DNA of 64,000 nucleotides, taken from NCBI GenBank assembly GCA_039817385.1, contig JBCBVY010000005.1, positions 62,001 to 126,000 on the forward strand. Reading direction: 5' to 3'. Positions 18,461-26,810 of this stretch are shown in pieces. This DNA comes from JBCBCP01 sp039817385 (GTDB lineage: Bacteria; Pseudomonadota; Alphaproteobacteria; Rhodobacterales; Rhodobacteraceae). Position 1 is the stretch's first letter; each line of letters starts with the position of its first letter. Position numbers and translations under genes: made by a program. Under the pieces are notes generated by a model. It was not told the origin of the DNA, ran no database searches, and worked only from the letters and a program-made list of their open reading frames with translations.

Positions 18461-19165
18461 GTGTTAAAACATATTTTCGCGACCGTATTTTTTGGCATTT
18501 TGATTTCGGCACCAGCGACAGCTGCAACAGTAAGCAGCACGCTTTTGACCGACAGCGCGTTTTCGGCCGCAACAATCGTCGAGCAGCCAGTTGGTGAAAT
18601 CCGCGATGGCGGTCCGGGCACGTGGGAGCTGGGCGTGGGACGTAACACGCAAAGCACACCGAATTCGACCAACGCCCACTACACGCATACCACGGCTTTC
18701 ACGGCGTTCACGCTGATGTTTGGCGCGGCCCAGGGCGATCTGTCGCTGACGGTTGGTGCGACGACGATTTCGTTCAACGTCGGCACCGGCTTCTTTGACA
18801 CGTTCAACGCGCTTGGCATTCGGGCCGAAGGTCGCGATAACAAAGGCAACGTTGAGGGCTCCACGTTCATTCGGAATCTGACCCTCGACGGGATGTCGCT
18901 CAGCACCGATTCAATTGCAGCTACGAACAACAGCGCTGGTGTTCTGCTGACCCAGCCGCTGGACTTGTCTTCTGGCTTCACGCTCGCTGGCGAGTACCAG
19001 TTTGTGTACTCGGGCCTTGCACAGGGTCAAGGCTCCGGGTCGCGTCCGGCGATCCAGCTCAAGGCCGCCGAAATACCGCCCGTGCCGCTGCCCGCTGCCG
19101 CTTGGATGCTAATCGCTGCGCTGGGTGGTCTGGGCGTGCTGCGCCGCGCGCGCAAGGTCGCCTGA
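18461..19165 (+). CDS. Secreted protein with VPLPA-CTERM sorting signal
   Basis: 234 residues from the GTG at 18461, which has TAAGGG nine bases upstream and gives a good signal peptide (MLKHIFATVFFGILISAPATA). Longer starts are possible but would bury the signal. The mature part is Thr/Ser/Gly-rich and beta-structured with almost no cysteine. The C-terminus is the textbook tripartite signal: PPVPLPAAAWML, a hydrophobic helix, then RRARK. In Rhodobacterales this VPLPA-CTERM tail is recognised by an exosortase-type system that sorts the protein to the cell surface or matrix; no exosortase gene lies in the window. Its biological role is unknown. Confidence 0.82.
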   Translation: MLKHIFATVFFGILISAPATAATVSSTLLTDSAFSAATIVEQPVGEIRDGGPGTWELGVGRNTQSTPNSTNAHYTHTTAFTAFTLMFGAAQGDLSLTVGATTISFNVGTGFFDTFNALGIRAEGRDNKGNVEGSTFIRNLTLDGMSLSTDSIAATNNSAGVLLTQPLDLSSGFTLAGEYQFVYSGLAQGQGSGSRPAIQLKAAEIPPVPLPAAAWMLIAALGGLGVLRRARKVA

Positions 19166-19249
19166 GCGATCTTCCCCTGACCCAAGGGCGCAGCTATTGA
19201 CCGGGCGGCTGAGCGGACCATACTCCAGCATAGCAGCTTGGAGTTCACT

Positions 19250-19630
19250 ATGACCCTGGATCTGACAAACCCATTCCGCCGCCGCCCCGCTCGTCTTGCG
19301 GGGCTTCCGCGTATTGTGCGGCTCTATATTCTGAACGCCGGGATTGGCTTTGTCCTGTCGGCGATTTTCACCGCCGCTGTGCTCTACCTCAACATCGCGA
19401 ACATCGGACATCTCGTGGCCAGCGTCAGCGGAGGATGGTTGGCCGCGTTGGTGTTTTTCGTGCTGAACGGCATCGTCTTTGCCAGCGTGCAGACCGGTAT
19501 CGTGATCATGATGATCGGCAGTGATGATGGTCCAGGGGGCGGGCGCAAGCAGCGCATTCCATTAGGTGATCCGCAGCCGGTCCGCAGCCCAGCCCGTGCA
19601 GGGGCAACCGGTGCCACTTCCCGCCGCTGA
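19250..19630 (+). CDS. Small two-TM membrane protein, unknown function
   Basis: 126 residues from the ATG at 19250, with TTGGAG six bases upstream; an in-frame TTG at 19238 is less likely. Two hydrophobic helices: YILNAGIGFVLSAIFTAAVL (residues 26-45) and GGWLAALVFFVLNGIVFASV (about 59-78), followed by a short polar tail rich in Arg, Gly and Pro. No known motif. The 3' end overlaps the following DCC oxidoreductase by about 20 bases, so the two are probably cotranscribed. Confidence 0.7.
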   Translation: MTLDLTNPFRRRPARLAGLPRIVRLYILNAGIGFVLSAIFTAAVLYLNIANIGHLVASVSGGWLAALVFFVLNGIVFASVQTGIVIMMIGSDDGPGGGRKQRIPLGDPQPVRSPARAGATGATSRR

Positions 19631-20057
19631 ACGTTCAGATCTGCCGGCACAGAACTTGATCGTATTTGACGGCGTTTGCGTGCTCTGCTCGAGGTTTTTT
19701 CGCTTCATGCTGAAACACGACCGCACGCAGCGGTTCCAGTTCGCCACAGCGCAATCACCCGTTGGCCAGCAGCTTTACCGCGACCTTGGCCTGCCCACGG
19801 AAGATTTCGAGACAAACCTCGTGATCGTGGACGGCGTCACCTACCAGAAGATGGACGCTTTCGCTGCCGCGATGCGGGCCATAAGTTGGCCGTGGCGGGC
19901 GCTGGCAGCCGTCGCCTATGTCCCGCGCCCCCTGCGTAACTGGCTTTATCACCGCATTGCGCGCAACCGCTACGCGCTTTTCGGCAAGACAGACAACTGC
20001 CTGATCCCGGATGCGTCCCTGCGCGCCCGTTTCGTGCCGGGCGGGTTCACGACATAA
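19611..20057 (+). CDS. DCC-family thiol-disulfide oxidoreductase-like protein (DUF393)
   Basis: 148 residues from a GTG at 19611 with GGGG seven bases before it; an in-frame GTG at 19566 would overlap the preceding gene more deeply. The family signature is VFDGVCVLCSRFFRF near residue 20: Asp followed by a CxxC pair, the motif that gives the DCC family its name. YRDLGLPTEDFETNLVIVDG and a C-terminal hydrophobic/basic region complete it. Predicted thioredoxin-like fold, cytoplasmic or membrane-peripheral; substrate unknown. Gene coupling to a two-TM protein is the only contextual hint. Confidence 0.82.
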   Translation: MPLPAAERSDLPAQNLIVFDGVCVLCSRFFRFMLKHDRTQRFQFATAQSPVGQQLYRDLGLPTEDFETNLVIVDGVTYQKMDAFAAAMRAISWPWRALAAVAYVPRPLRNWLYHRIARNRYALFGKTDNCLIPDASLRARFVPGGFTT

Positions 20058-20142
20058 CGCGTGCCCCACGCAGCCGTGATTTTGCCGCCTTGCGCAGCGC
20101 CCCATATCGAAGGGTAACACACCCGCCGAGAAAGGACGCGCC

Positions 20143-20553
20143 ATGTTTCGATACCTCGCCTCTGCCGTGACCTGCGCCGCGCTGATTGCGCCCGCTGCGC
20201 ACGCGCGAACGTTTTTCCAGGATCTGAACTTGCAGGTCAACGCGGTGGGCGCGGGCCAGTTCGAAGTGATCGAGCGGCGCGGTGCAGGCCCGCGGGACGT
20301 TTGGTGCGCGGCGGCAAAATACGCACAACAGCGCCTCGGCCAGCAGCGCGGGCGCATCTACGTTGCCGTGCCGCGCGGCCCAGCGCGCACCGTGGCGGGC
20401 CGCTCGGGCGTGACCTTCACCACCCAAGCGCCCGCCACCGCCGTGTCAACCGGCGTTCAGATCACCACGCGCGTTGCAGGGGCGAGCCTTCCTGTAAACC
20501 ACGCCATCCAGTTCTGCCGCGACCGCATCATCGAACCGGAAGACCGGTTCTAA
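20143..20553 (+). CDS. Secreted small protein, tandem paralogue 1 of 3
   Basis: 136 residues with a Sec signal peptide (MFRYLASAVTCAALIAPAAHA). The mature part shares three blocks with the next two genes: QFEVIE, then VWCAAAKYAQQ, then VPRGPARTVAGRSGVTFTT, and near the end QFCRDR. The two conserved cysteines, one in the WCAA block and one near the C-terminus, could form a disulfide. Its role is unknown; I do not recognise a named family. Ribosome site GAAAGGA lies nine bases upstream. Probably secreted or periplasmic. Confidence 0.75.
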   Translation: MFRYLASAVTCAALIAPAAHARTFFQDLNLQVNAVGAGQFEVIERRGAGPRDVWCAAAKYAQQRLGQQRGRIYVAVPRGPARTVAGRSGVTFTTQAPATAVSTGVQITTRVAGASLPVNHAIQFCRDRIIEPEDRF

Positions 20554-20571
20554 GCCAAAGGAGTTGCCCCC

Positions 20572-20985
20572 ATGATAACCCGTCTTGTCCTGTCCGCTGC
20601 ATATGCATTTGGCCTTGCGATGCCGGCCGCCGCGCAAAGTTTCGAAGCCGAAAACAGGCTGACCGTGAATGTCGTTCAAGGCGGGTTTGAAGTGATTGAA
20701 GGCGGATCGTTTGGCGCCCGCTCTGTCTGGTGCGCGGCATCCGACTATGCGCAGGATGTGCTGGGGGCGCCCGGCACGACACGCCTGTACGTTCTGACCC
20801 CGCGCGGCCCTGCGCAGACCCAGCCGGGCCGGGTCGGTGTGACCTTCACAACGGATGCGTCTGCCGTCAGCCCAGCGGCAACCCTGATCGTCAGCACGGG
20901 TCTGCGCACACCGGGCGCGAACCTGTCGGTCGACCACAGCTACCAGTTTTGCCATGACCACCGGCTGATCAATACGGGCCAATAG
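20572..20985 (+). CDS. Secreted small protein, tandem paralogue 2 of 3
   Basis: 137 residues; signal peptide MITRLVLSAAYAFGLAMPAAA. Shared blocks: GGFEVIEGG, SVWCAASDYAQD, TPRGPAQTQPGRVGVTFTT and QFCHDHR near the C-terminus. It starts 18 bases after paralogue 1 with AAAGGAG upstream, so the two are almost certainly cotranscribed. The conserved Cys pair is retained. Function unknown; family identity rests on the internal comparison of the three neighbours. Confidence 0.75.
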   Translation: MITRLVLSAAYAFGLAMPAAAQSFEAENRLTVNVVQGGFEVIEGGSFGARSVWCAASDYAQDVLGAPGTTRLYVLTPRGPAQTQPGRVGVTFTTDASAVSPAATLIVSTGLRTPGANLSVDHSYQFCHDHRLINTGQ

Positions 20986-21040
20986 GGTCGGGACTTTAGC
21001 CCGCCCCGGTCTATCTTTATCAGTAAAGGAGGACGTGCCA

Positions 21041-21451
21041 ATGAGATTACATGCCCTGACCCTGTGCCTCGCCGTAACAGCGCCCGCCACGTTGCCCGCC
21101 GCGACGATTGGCGAAGAGCTGTCGCGGCTCGTCATCAACCCCTTGAACGCCAGCGATTTTGAGGTGGTGGAAACCCAGACAATGGGCCCTGCCGAGTTCT
21201 GGTGCGCGGCAGCCAGTTTCAATGAGCTGCGCCAAGGCGGGTCGGAACGCATCGCGCTTTACGTGAAGACCCCGCGCGGCCCGTCGCTGACGCAGCCGGG
21301 GCGCAAGGGGGTGGTCTTTACCACCAACCCGGCCGGGCTGCCCGAGCGCGCCGCGCAGACCTCGCTGAACGTGGACAAACCGGGTCTCTCTCTGCGCTCC
21401 GCGCAGGCGCGCCGCTACTGCCGCGACGCGTTCACGCGGTCCACGAAGTAG
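21041..21451 (+). CDS. Secreted small protein, tandem paralogue 3 of 3
   Basis: 136 residues from the ATG at 21041, with AAAGGAGG eight bases before it (an in-frame GTG at 21035 is inside the spacer). Signal peptide MRLHALTLCLAVTAPATLPA. Shared blocks: DFEVVETQ, EFWCAAASFNE, TPRGPSLTQPGRKGVVFTT and RYCRDAF. It is the most diverged member and stands 55 bases after paralogue 2. The gap shows no gene; it could hold a separate promoter. Function unknown. Confidence 0.75.
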   Translation: MRLHALTLCLAVTAPATLPAATIGEELSRLVINPLNASDFEVVETQTMGPAEFWCAAASFNELRQGGSERIALYVKTPRGPSLTQPGRKGVVFTTNPAGLPERAAQTSLNVDKPGLSLRSAQARRYCRDAFTRSTK

Positions 21452-21456
21452 GGTCT

Positions 21457-21876
21457 TTGCACACGACCTTTCGGATCCGAACCGCGGGACCGGGGCTCAC
21501 GGAGGTCACGGGCGAGGTCGCGCGTTGGCTGTCCGGGGCCGATGACGGCGCGGTGGTGCTGATGGTGCGGCACACCTCCGCCTCCATCCTGATCCAGGAA
21601 AACGCCGACCCCGACGTGCAGACGGACCTGCTGGCGTGGTTGCAGCGCATCGCGCCCTCCGCGGATGATCCGTCGATGCACTATCTCCGCCACCGGGCCG
21701 AAGGGCCGGACGACATGCCCGCGCATCTGAAGGCGGCGGTGCTACCGACCAGCCTGCACATCCCGGTTCTTGGCGGTCAGATGCGGCTTGGCACATGGCA
21801 GGGCATTTTCCTTGTCGAGCACCGTGCACAGCCCCATCAGCGGGAGATCGCGGCGCAGTTTCTGGCTGCGGGCTGA
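21457..21876 (+). CDS. yjbQ: YjbQ/UPF0047-family protein (secondary thiamine-phosphate synthase-like)
   Basis: 139 residues, read from a TTG at 21457 (the sequence begins HTTFRIRTAGPGLTEVT, the usual family start; no ATG is available). The conserved core is visible: LMVRHTSASILIQENADPDV near residue 36, DDMPAHLKAAVLPTSLHIPV near 86, and GTWQGIFLVEHR near 113, with the His/Glu residues expected of the family. YjbQ proteins have weak thiamine-phosphate synthase activity and can rescue thiamine auxotrophy when overexpressed; the physiological role is unclear. It starts six bases after the third paralogue. Confidence 0.87.
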   Translation: MHTTFRIRTAGPGLTEVTGEVARWLSGADDGAVVLMVRHTSASILIQENADPDVQTDLLAWLQRIAPSADDPSMHYLRHRAEGPDDMPAHLKAAVLPTSLHIPVLGGQMRLGTWQGIFLVEHRAQPHQREIAAQFLAAG

Positions 21877-22004
21877 CCTTCGCACACCCCAGCGTTGGCA
21901 CAGGCGCATTTCCCTCTACCCAAATCTTCGCACGCTGCCTATAACTAGGGGCAGATGGGGCGCAAACCCCACGATACAGGCGGGACACAAAGGGGAGTGG
22001 GCCC

Positions 22005-22472
22005 ATGCGTTGCCCATTTTGCGGGAATATCGACACCCAGGTGAAAGACAGCCGCCCGGCGGAGGATCACGTTTCGATCCGTCGGCGCCGGTTCTGTCCG
22101 GCCTGTGGCGGGCGCTTTACTACCTATGAGCGGGTGCAGCTGCGCGATCTGGTGGTCATCAAGTCTTCGGGCAAGCGCGAAGATTTCGACCGCGACAAGC
22201 TAGAACGCTCCATTCGCATCTCCATGCAGAAGCGCCCGATCGAGCCGGAGCGGATCGACCAGATGATCTCCGGCATCGTGCGCCGCCTTGAATCGATGGG
22301 CGAGACGGATATCCCCTCCAAAACCATCGGGGAGATCGTGATGGAGGCGCTCGCGCGGATCGATACGGTTGCGTATGTCCGGTTTGCCAGCGTTTACAAA
22401 AATTTCCAGGCGGCGGACGATTTCGACAAGTTTGTCGCGGAACTGCGCCCGCACGGTCAAGCCGAAGAGTGA
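22005..22472 (+). CDS. nrdR: Transcriptional repressor NrdR
   Basis: 155 residues. The N-terminal zinc ribbon is MRCPFCGNIDTQVKDSRP with the partner pair RRRFCPACGGRF near residue 30; an ATP-cone follows (VVIKSSGKREDFDRDKLERS near 48). NrdR binds ATP/dATP and represses ribonucleotide reductase genes through NrdR boxes. GGGGAG lies about eight bases before the ATG. It overlaps ribD by four bases (GTGA), the common alphaproteobacterial nrdR-ribD arrangement. Confidence 0.96.
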   Translation: MRCPFCGNIDTQVKDSRPAEDHVSIRRRRFCPACGGRFTTYERVQLRDLVVIKSSGKREDFDRDKLERSIRISMQKRPIEPERIDQMISGIVRRLESMGETDIPSKTIGEIVMEALARIDTVAYVRFASVYKNFQAADDFDKFVAELRPHGQAEE

Positions 22473-23569
22473 GCGAAGACGCCCGATTTATGTCTCTTGC
22501 GCTGTCGCTGGGGCGGCGCGGTCAGGGGCAGACGGGCAGCAACCCGGCCGTCGGCTGCGTGATCGTGGCAAAAGGCCGGATCGTCGGACGCGGTTGGACC
22601 CAACCCGGTGGGCGGCCCCACGCCGAGGCGTTTGCGCTGGCGCAAGCCGGGGAGCAGGCGCGCGGGGCGACCGCCTATGTCACGCTTGAACCCTGCGCCC
22701 ATCACGGAAAGACACCCCCGTGTGCGGAGGCGCTGATTGCCGCGGGCGTGGCCCGCGTCGTGGTGGCGACGGGCGATCCTGACCCGCGCGTGGCGGGGCG
22801 GGGGCTGGATATGCTGCGCGCTGCGGGCATCACGGTTGAAACCGGGCTGCTGGAGGCCGAGGCGCGGCGCGATCTGGCCGGGTTTCTGTCGCGGCAGACG
22901 CAAGGGCGGCCCGTGTTGACGCTCAAACTGGCGGCGAGCCTTGATGGCCGCATCGCCACCGGGTCGGGGCAAAGCCAGTGGATCACCGGGCCGGAGGCGC
23001 GGCGCGCGGTGCACGCGATGCGCGCGCGGCATGATGCGGTCATGGTGGGCGGCGGCACCGCGCGGGCGGATGATCCCTCGCTGACGGTCCGGGGCCTTGG
23101 CATCACGCGCCAACCGGCCCGCGTCGTGGTCTCGCGCCGTCTTGATCTGCCTCTGATGGGGAACCTTGCGCGCACCGCGGCCGCGGTGCCGGTGATCCTC
23201 TGCCACGGCAAGGACGCCGATGCCGAACTGCGCCGCACGTGGGCAGGGCTGGGCGCGACGCTGCTGCCCTGCCGCACGCATGGCTCGCAGCTTGATGCGC
23301 GCGATGTGCTGGATCAGCTGGGCGCGCACGGGCTGAACGCGGTGTTCTGCGAAGGCGGCAGCGCGCTTTCTGCGTCCTTGATCGAAGCGGACCTTGTGAA
23401 CCGGCTGATCACCTTTTCCGCGGGGCTGAACATCGGTGCCGAAGGCCTGCCGTCGGTCGGTGCGCTGGGTCTGGGGCGGCTGGACGAGGCGCGGCGTTAC
23501 GCGCTGGACCATGTGCGGCAGGTCGGCGCGGATACGCTTTCGGAATGGGTGCGCGCCGCGACGCCTTAG
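22469..23569 (+). CDS. ribD: Bifunctional riboflavin deaminase/reductase RibD
   Basis: 366 residues from a GTG overlapping the nrdR stop. The N-terminal deaminase has GRPHAEAFAL (His-Ala-Glu zinc site, near residue 50) and TLEPCAHHGKTPPCAEALI near 75, the zinc-cysteine motif. The C-terminal reductase begins near 148 with PVLTLKLAASLDGRIATGSG and contains AVMVGGGTARADDPSLTVR. It converts the GTP-derived pyrimidine to the ribitylamino uracil phosphate. The stop overlaps the convergent kpsC stop. The rest of the riboflavin genes follow only after the 4.7-kb capsule block. Confidence 0.95.
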   Translation: MSEDARFMSLALSLGRRGQGQTGSNPAVGCVIVAKGRIVGRGWTQPGGRPHAEAFALAQAGEQARGATAYVTLEPCAHHGKTPPCAEALIAAGVARVVVATGDPDPRVAGRGLDMLRAAGITVETGLLEAEARRDLAGFLSRQTQGRPVLTLKLAASLDGRIATGSGQSQWITGPEARRAVHAMRARHDAVMVGGGTARADDPSLTVRGLGITRQPARVVVSRRLDLPLMGNLARTAAAVPVILCHGKDADAELRRTWAGLGATLLPCRTHGSQLDARDVLDQLGAHGLNAVFCEGGSALSASLIEADLVNRLITFSAGLNIGAEGLPSVGALGLGRLDEARRYALDHVRQVGADTLSEWVRAATP

Positions 23570-25554
23570 CGCCAAAGATGCGCGTAGGACGCCAGTAGCC
23601 CCTGCAATTTGGACAAACCGCGCAAGGCTGGCCCGCCGCGCCCTGCCTCACCTGCCGCAAGGCGCTGTGCCACAACCTCCACCGTGCAGGGCAGGCCGCT
23701 GACCGGATCGCGGTAGCGGGGATAGTCGATCAGGGCCGCGTGCACGAGCCCTTCGAGCGTGACCTGCGCCTGCCGCCGCGCGGGGATATCGCCCAGATCG
23801 GTCGTCAGCCCCCAGCCCGCGTAAAAGGGCGCGCCCGTGGTTGTGACGGGCACGCCGCGCAGCAGCGCCTCGAACCCCGCAAGCGAGGTCATCGTCCAAA
23901 GCGCATCGACCTGCCCCAGAAGGGCGGCGATATCCGCGCGTTCCGCGATGATGTTTGCGGGTCCGCCCGCACCGCCGCGCAGCCCCGCCTCCACATCCGG
24001 GTGGGGTTTGTAGATCAGCGTCGCATCCGGCTCCGCGGCGCGGGCCGCTTCCAGCAGCGCCGCGTTGGTGCGGATGGCCCCGGCACCCGTGCGGATGGAG
24101 GCATCGTCTTCGACCTGTCCCACAACCAGCACGCGCCGACCCGCGGGTAGGTCCGGCACATCGCCGCCAAGGTTATACTTGCTCAGCCCCGCCTGCGTCA
24201 GCGTTCGGATCAGGGCGCGGGCGCGGTCTGCTTGGCCGGGGCGAAGCTCGGCCCGCTGCGAGATCAGCAACTCAAGGTCGGAGGGGCGGCTTGGGTCGTA
24301 GTAGATCCCGGTATGGTCCGTCACAAGGCTGAGCGGCGGGACAAGGGCCGCGCCCAGCCCAGCTGAGCGCAGGAAGCCGTCTTCGACCTGTACCGCACCC
24401 TCCGCCTTGCCCGCCCAGGCCATCCACGGGCGGCCCGTGGCCTGTGCCCGCGCGGGGTCTTCCTCGAACCGGACGTTGCCAAAGAACTGCCCAAGAGGCT
24501 TGCGCTTCCACAGGCGCATCCCCGTCGCGACCCATCCCATACGGTCGGCCCGCCATGCACGGGCGCGGGCGGCAAGACCCTCTAACGCCGCCTCGGCCGT
24601 GCAGGCTTGTCCCGTGCAGGGGTCAAACCAGGACGGATAGAGGACCATCGCGCCTGCCATCAGCTGCGCGCGGGTCAGGCGCCGGTGGCGGCGGTCGATG
24701 GGGCTGTGGTCTTCGGTCAGGCCCCAGCCTGCGTAGAACGGCGTGCCAAACACGTGCGGGCGGTGGCCGGCGTAGATCGCCTCGAACCCCAGTTGCGAGG
24801 ACACGGTGTAGACCGCCACCGCCCCTTCAAACAGCCGCCAGGGGGAGACAGGCGCGTCGCAGATCGTGATGCCGTCCCGCAAATCCTCATCGCGAAAGTG
24901 GCCCGGGCGGTGGCCCGCCGTCGTTTCTGGGTGCGCCTTGATTACGATGCGGCTGCCCGGATGGTTCTCCTGCGCGACAAACAGCATTTCCAGAAAGCGG
25001 TTCCGGTCCGCGCGGCTGGCCTTCACCGACGCGTCCCCCGCCGTCTGGTCGATGAGCAGCACATAGCCGGGTGCGGGCACCTCCGCCTGTGGATCGACCG
25101 CGGCGTATTTCGTCAGGTGCGCCTCGCCCAGCCGTTCGGCGATCTCGCGCGCGCGGTTCAGAAGGGCGGTGTCGTCCAGCGGGTGCGTGGCCAGCAGCAC
25201 CTCTAGGTCGGAGGGGACCGCGGCATCAAAATGCACGCCGCGGTGGTCGATCAGAAGGCCTGTGGGCGCATCCCCGGACCGCCCCGGATGCAGGGATCGC
25301 AGCCACGCATCCTCCACCCGCACCACCTGCGCCCCCGTCCGCGCGGCCACAGCCTCACCTCGCGCGGCATAGGGCGACTGGCCCCAGACGCCGATCAGAT
25401 CGTCCGCACCGGGTTGCCCGACCGTCACGCGGTAGCCAGCAGAGGCAAGGATCGCGCGCAGGCGCCGCTGCCACAAGAAACCGCCGTTAAAGACAAAAAG
25501 CCGCCAGGGCGCGTGGCCCGCGGCGGCTTTGGCATCACCCAGGTTGGGTGACAC
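23566..25554 (-). CDS. kpsC: Capsular polysaccharide beta-Kdo transferase KpsC-like
   Basis: 662 residues from a GTG at 25554, six bases after the upstream gene. Two homologous modules are visible: the first (about 1-335) ends in GTPFYAGWGLTEDHSPIDRR, the second (about 345-662) in GAPFYAGWGLTTDLG. Each also has a lysine-His-Pro nucleotide-sugar block (VIKAHPETT; IYKPHPDVEAG). This matches KpsC, whose two glycosyltransferase modules build the poly-beta-Kdo linker on phosphatidylglycerol for group 2 capsules. Last gene of a minus-strand run kpsS - export lipoprotein - kpsC. Confidence 0.9.
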   Translation of the reverse strand: MSPNLGDAKAAAGHAPWRLFVFNGGFLWQRRLRAILASAGYRVTVGQPGADDLIGVWGQSPYAARGEAVAARTGAQVVRVEDAWLRSLHPGRSGDAPTGLLIDHRGVHFDAAVPSDLEVLLATHPLDDTALLNRAREIAERLGEAHLTKYAAVDPQAEVPAPGYVLLIDQTAGDASVKASRADRNRFLEMLFVAQENHPGSRIVIKAHPETTAGHRPGHFRDEDLRDGITICDAPVSPWRLFEGAVAVYTVSSQLGFEAIYAGHRPHVFGTPFYAGWGLTEDHSPIDRRHRRLTRAQLMAGAMVLYPSWFDPCTGQACTAEAALEGLAARARAWRADRMGWVATGMRLWKRKPLGQFFGNVRFEEDPARAQATGRPWMAWAGKAEGAVQVEDGFLRSAGLGAALVPPLSLVTDHTGIYYDPSRPSDLELLISQRAELRPGQADRARALIRTLTQAGLSKYNLGGDVPDLPAGRRVLVVGQVEDDASIRTGAGAIRTNAALLEAARAAEPDATLIYKPHPDVEAGLRGGAGGPANIIAERADIAALLGQVDALWTMTSLAGFEALLRGVPVTTTGAPFYAGWGLTTDLGDIPARRQAQVTLEGLVHAALIDYPRYRDPVSGLPCTVEVVAQRLAAGEAGRGGPALRGLSKLQGLLASYAHLWR

Positions 25555-25560
25555 GAGGTA

Positions 25561-26694
25561 TCAGTTGCCCGCGAGGCTCGACAGCGAATTCAGCGAGCCT
25601 GCGGGGCCGGTGAGGGCCGAGATGATCTTGGTGAATTGCGTATACGGCGCTTCGGTGACGTAGAGCGTGTCGCCATCGCGGATCACAAAGTCGCGCGCCT
25701 CGAACATGCCGTTGGGCTGGGTCAGGTCCAGCACGTAGACCATGCGCTGCGCCCCGACGAGGTCGTCGCGCCCCAGCACGGCGCCTGCAATCTCCGCGGG
25801 CTCGTTGCGCATCACGAAAATGCCGGTGGGATCGGCCGTTGCCGAGTTAAGCCCGCCAACCGTCGCGATGGCCTCAAGGGCCGACAGGGTCTGGCTTTCG
25901 AACGGCACGCGCGCCTGCCCGCCCGTCGCGCCCAGCGCGGTGAAGGAGCGGGTGTCTTCCTCGACCAGGATCTGGTCGCCGCCGCGCAGGGCGATGTCGA
26001 GTTCCGGGTTATCATACAGGTCTTCGAACCAGATCGTGCCGGTATGGCTGCCGCGGATGACGCGGACCTGCGCGATGGAAGGCTCGATCGTGACGCCGCC
26101 CGCACGGGCCAACATCGCGCCCAGCGTGCGGGTGGGACGTTCGATCGCGTAGACACCTTGACCGCCCACCGCGCCGACAAGCGACACGGTCGCGCCATCG
26201 CCCGCGACGCGGCGCACCTGCACCTGCGGGTCGGGCGTCTGGTCGGCCAGCTTGCCCGTGATGATCCGGCGGATGGCGTCGGGCGAGTTACCCGCGGCGC
26301 GGATGCGTCCCGCATAGGGCACAAAGATGAAGCCCGCCCCATCGACCTGCACTTCCTCAAGGATGGTGGAGTTGACGCCTTCACCCGCGAGCAGGCCCTG
26401 ATCGGTGTTTTCCCAGATCGTCAGGCCAAGCACGTCACCGGGCCGGATCGTGTCCGAGCCGAGCGTCGCGGCATTCTTGAACGCGTCGGTAAAGCCGAGG
26501 GCGGGCGTGACGGCGGTGGCGCGGGTGACCCGGTCATTGACCGCGACGATAAACGCGTCACCTTCCTGCTGGACGGAGCCGGCGAAAATCTGGCGTTTGT
26601 TCGGCCCCACCTGTGGCAGCCCGCAGCCCGACAGGATCGCCAGACAGCCCAAAAGCGCGCCCGCGCGCGCCCACGATTTACCATGCAAGATCAC
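25561..26694 (-). CDS. Polysaccharide export outer-membrane lipoprotein (Wza/KpsD family)
   Basis: 377 residues from a GTG at 26694, with GAGGAG about eight bases upstream. The N-terminus is a lipoprotein signal (LGCLAILSGCGLP, lipid on Cys24). The polysaccharide-export domain follows (IRPGDVLGLTIWENTD near 82; PYAGRIRAAGNSPDAIRRII), then SLBB repeats (VSLVGAVGGQGVYAIERPTR). The C-terminus IRDGDTLYVTEAPYTQFTK is typical. It should form the outer-membrane channel through which the capsule polymer leaves the cell. Flanked by kpsS and kpsC. Confidence 0.88.
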   Translation of the reverse strand: MILHGKSWARAGALLGCLAILSGCGLPQVGPNKRQIFAGSVQQEGDAFIVAVNDRVTRATAVTPALGFTDAFKNAATLGSDTIRPGDVLGLTIWENTDQGLLAGEGVNSTILEEVQVDGAGFIFVPYAGRIRAAGNSPDAIRRIITGKLADQTPDPQVQVRRVAGDGATVSLVGAVGGQGVYAIERPTRTLGAMLARAGGVTIEPSIAQVRVIRGSHTGTIWFEDLYDNPELDIALRGGDQILVEEDTRSFTALGATGGQARVPFESQTLSALEAIATVGGLNSATADPTGIFVMRNEPAEIAGAVLGRDDLVGAQRMVYVLDLTQPNGMFEARDFVIRDGDTLYVTEAPYTQFTKIISALTGPAGSLNSLSSLAGN

Positions 26695-26734
26695 TGCTCG
26701 GTCTCCTCGACCCGTTCTTGTTCTGCCTCAATGC

Positions 26735-26749
26735 CCCGGTTTTTCCGGG
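26735..26749 (-). terminator. Short stem-loop in the kpsS - export-gene gap
   Basis: CCCGG-TTTTT-CCGGG forms a small 5-bp hairpin in the 116-bp gap between the kpsS stop and the export lipoprotein start. It may be a processing or attenuation signal; the stem is short and no T tract follows. Confidence 0.25.
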
Positions 26750-26810
26750 TGCGTTGCGTGTGATATTAGCCCAGCGCGGCACCAAAAGCTACCGCTAGGG
26801 GTTGTGCGCC

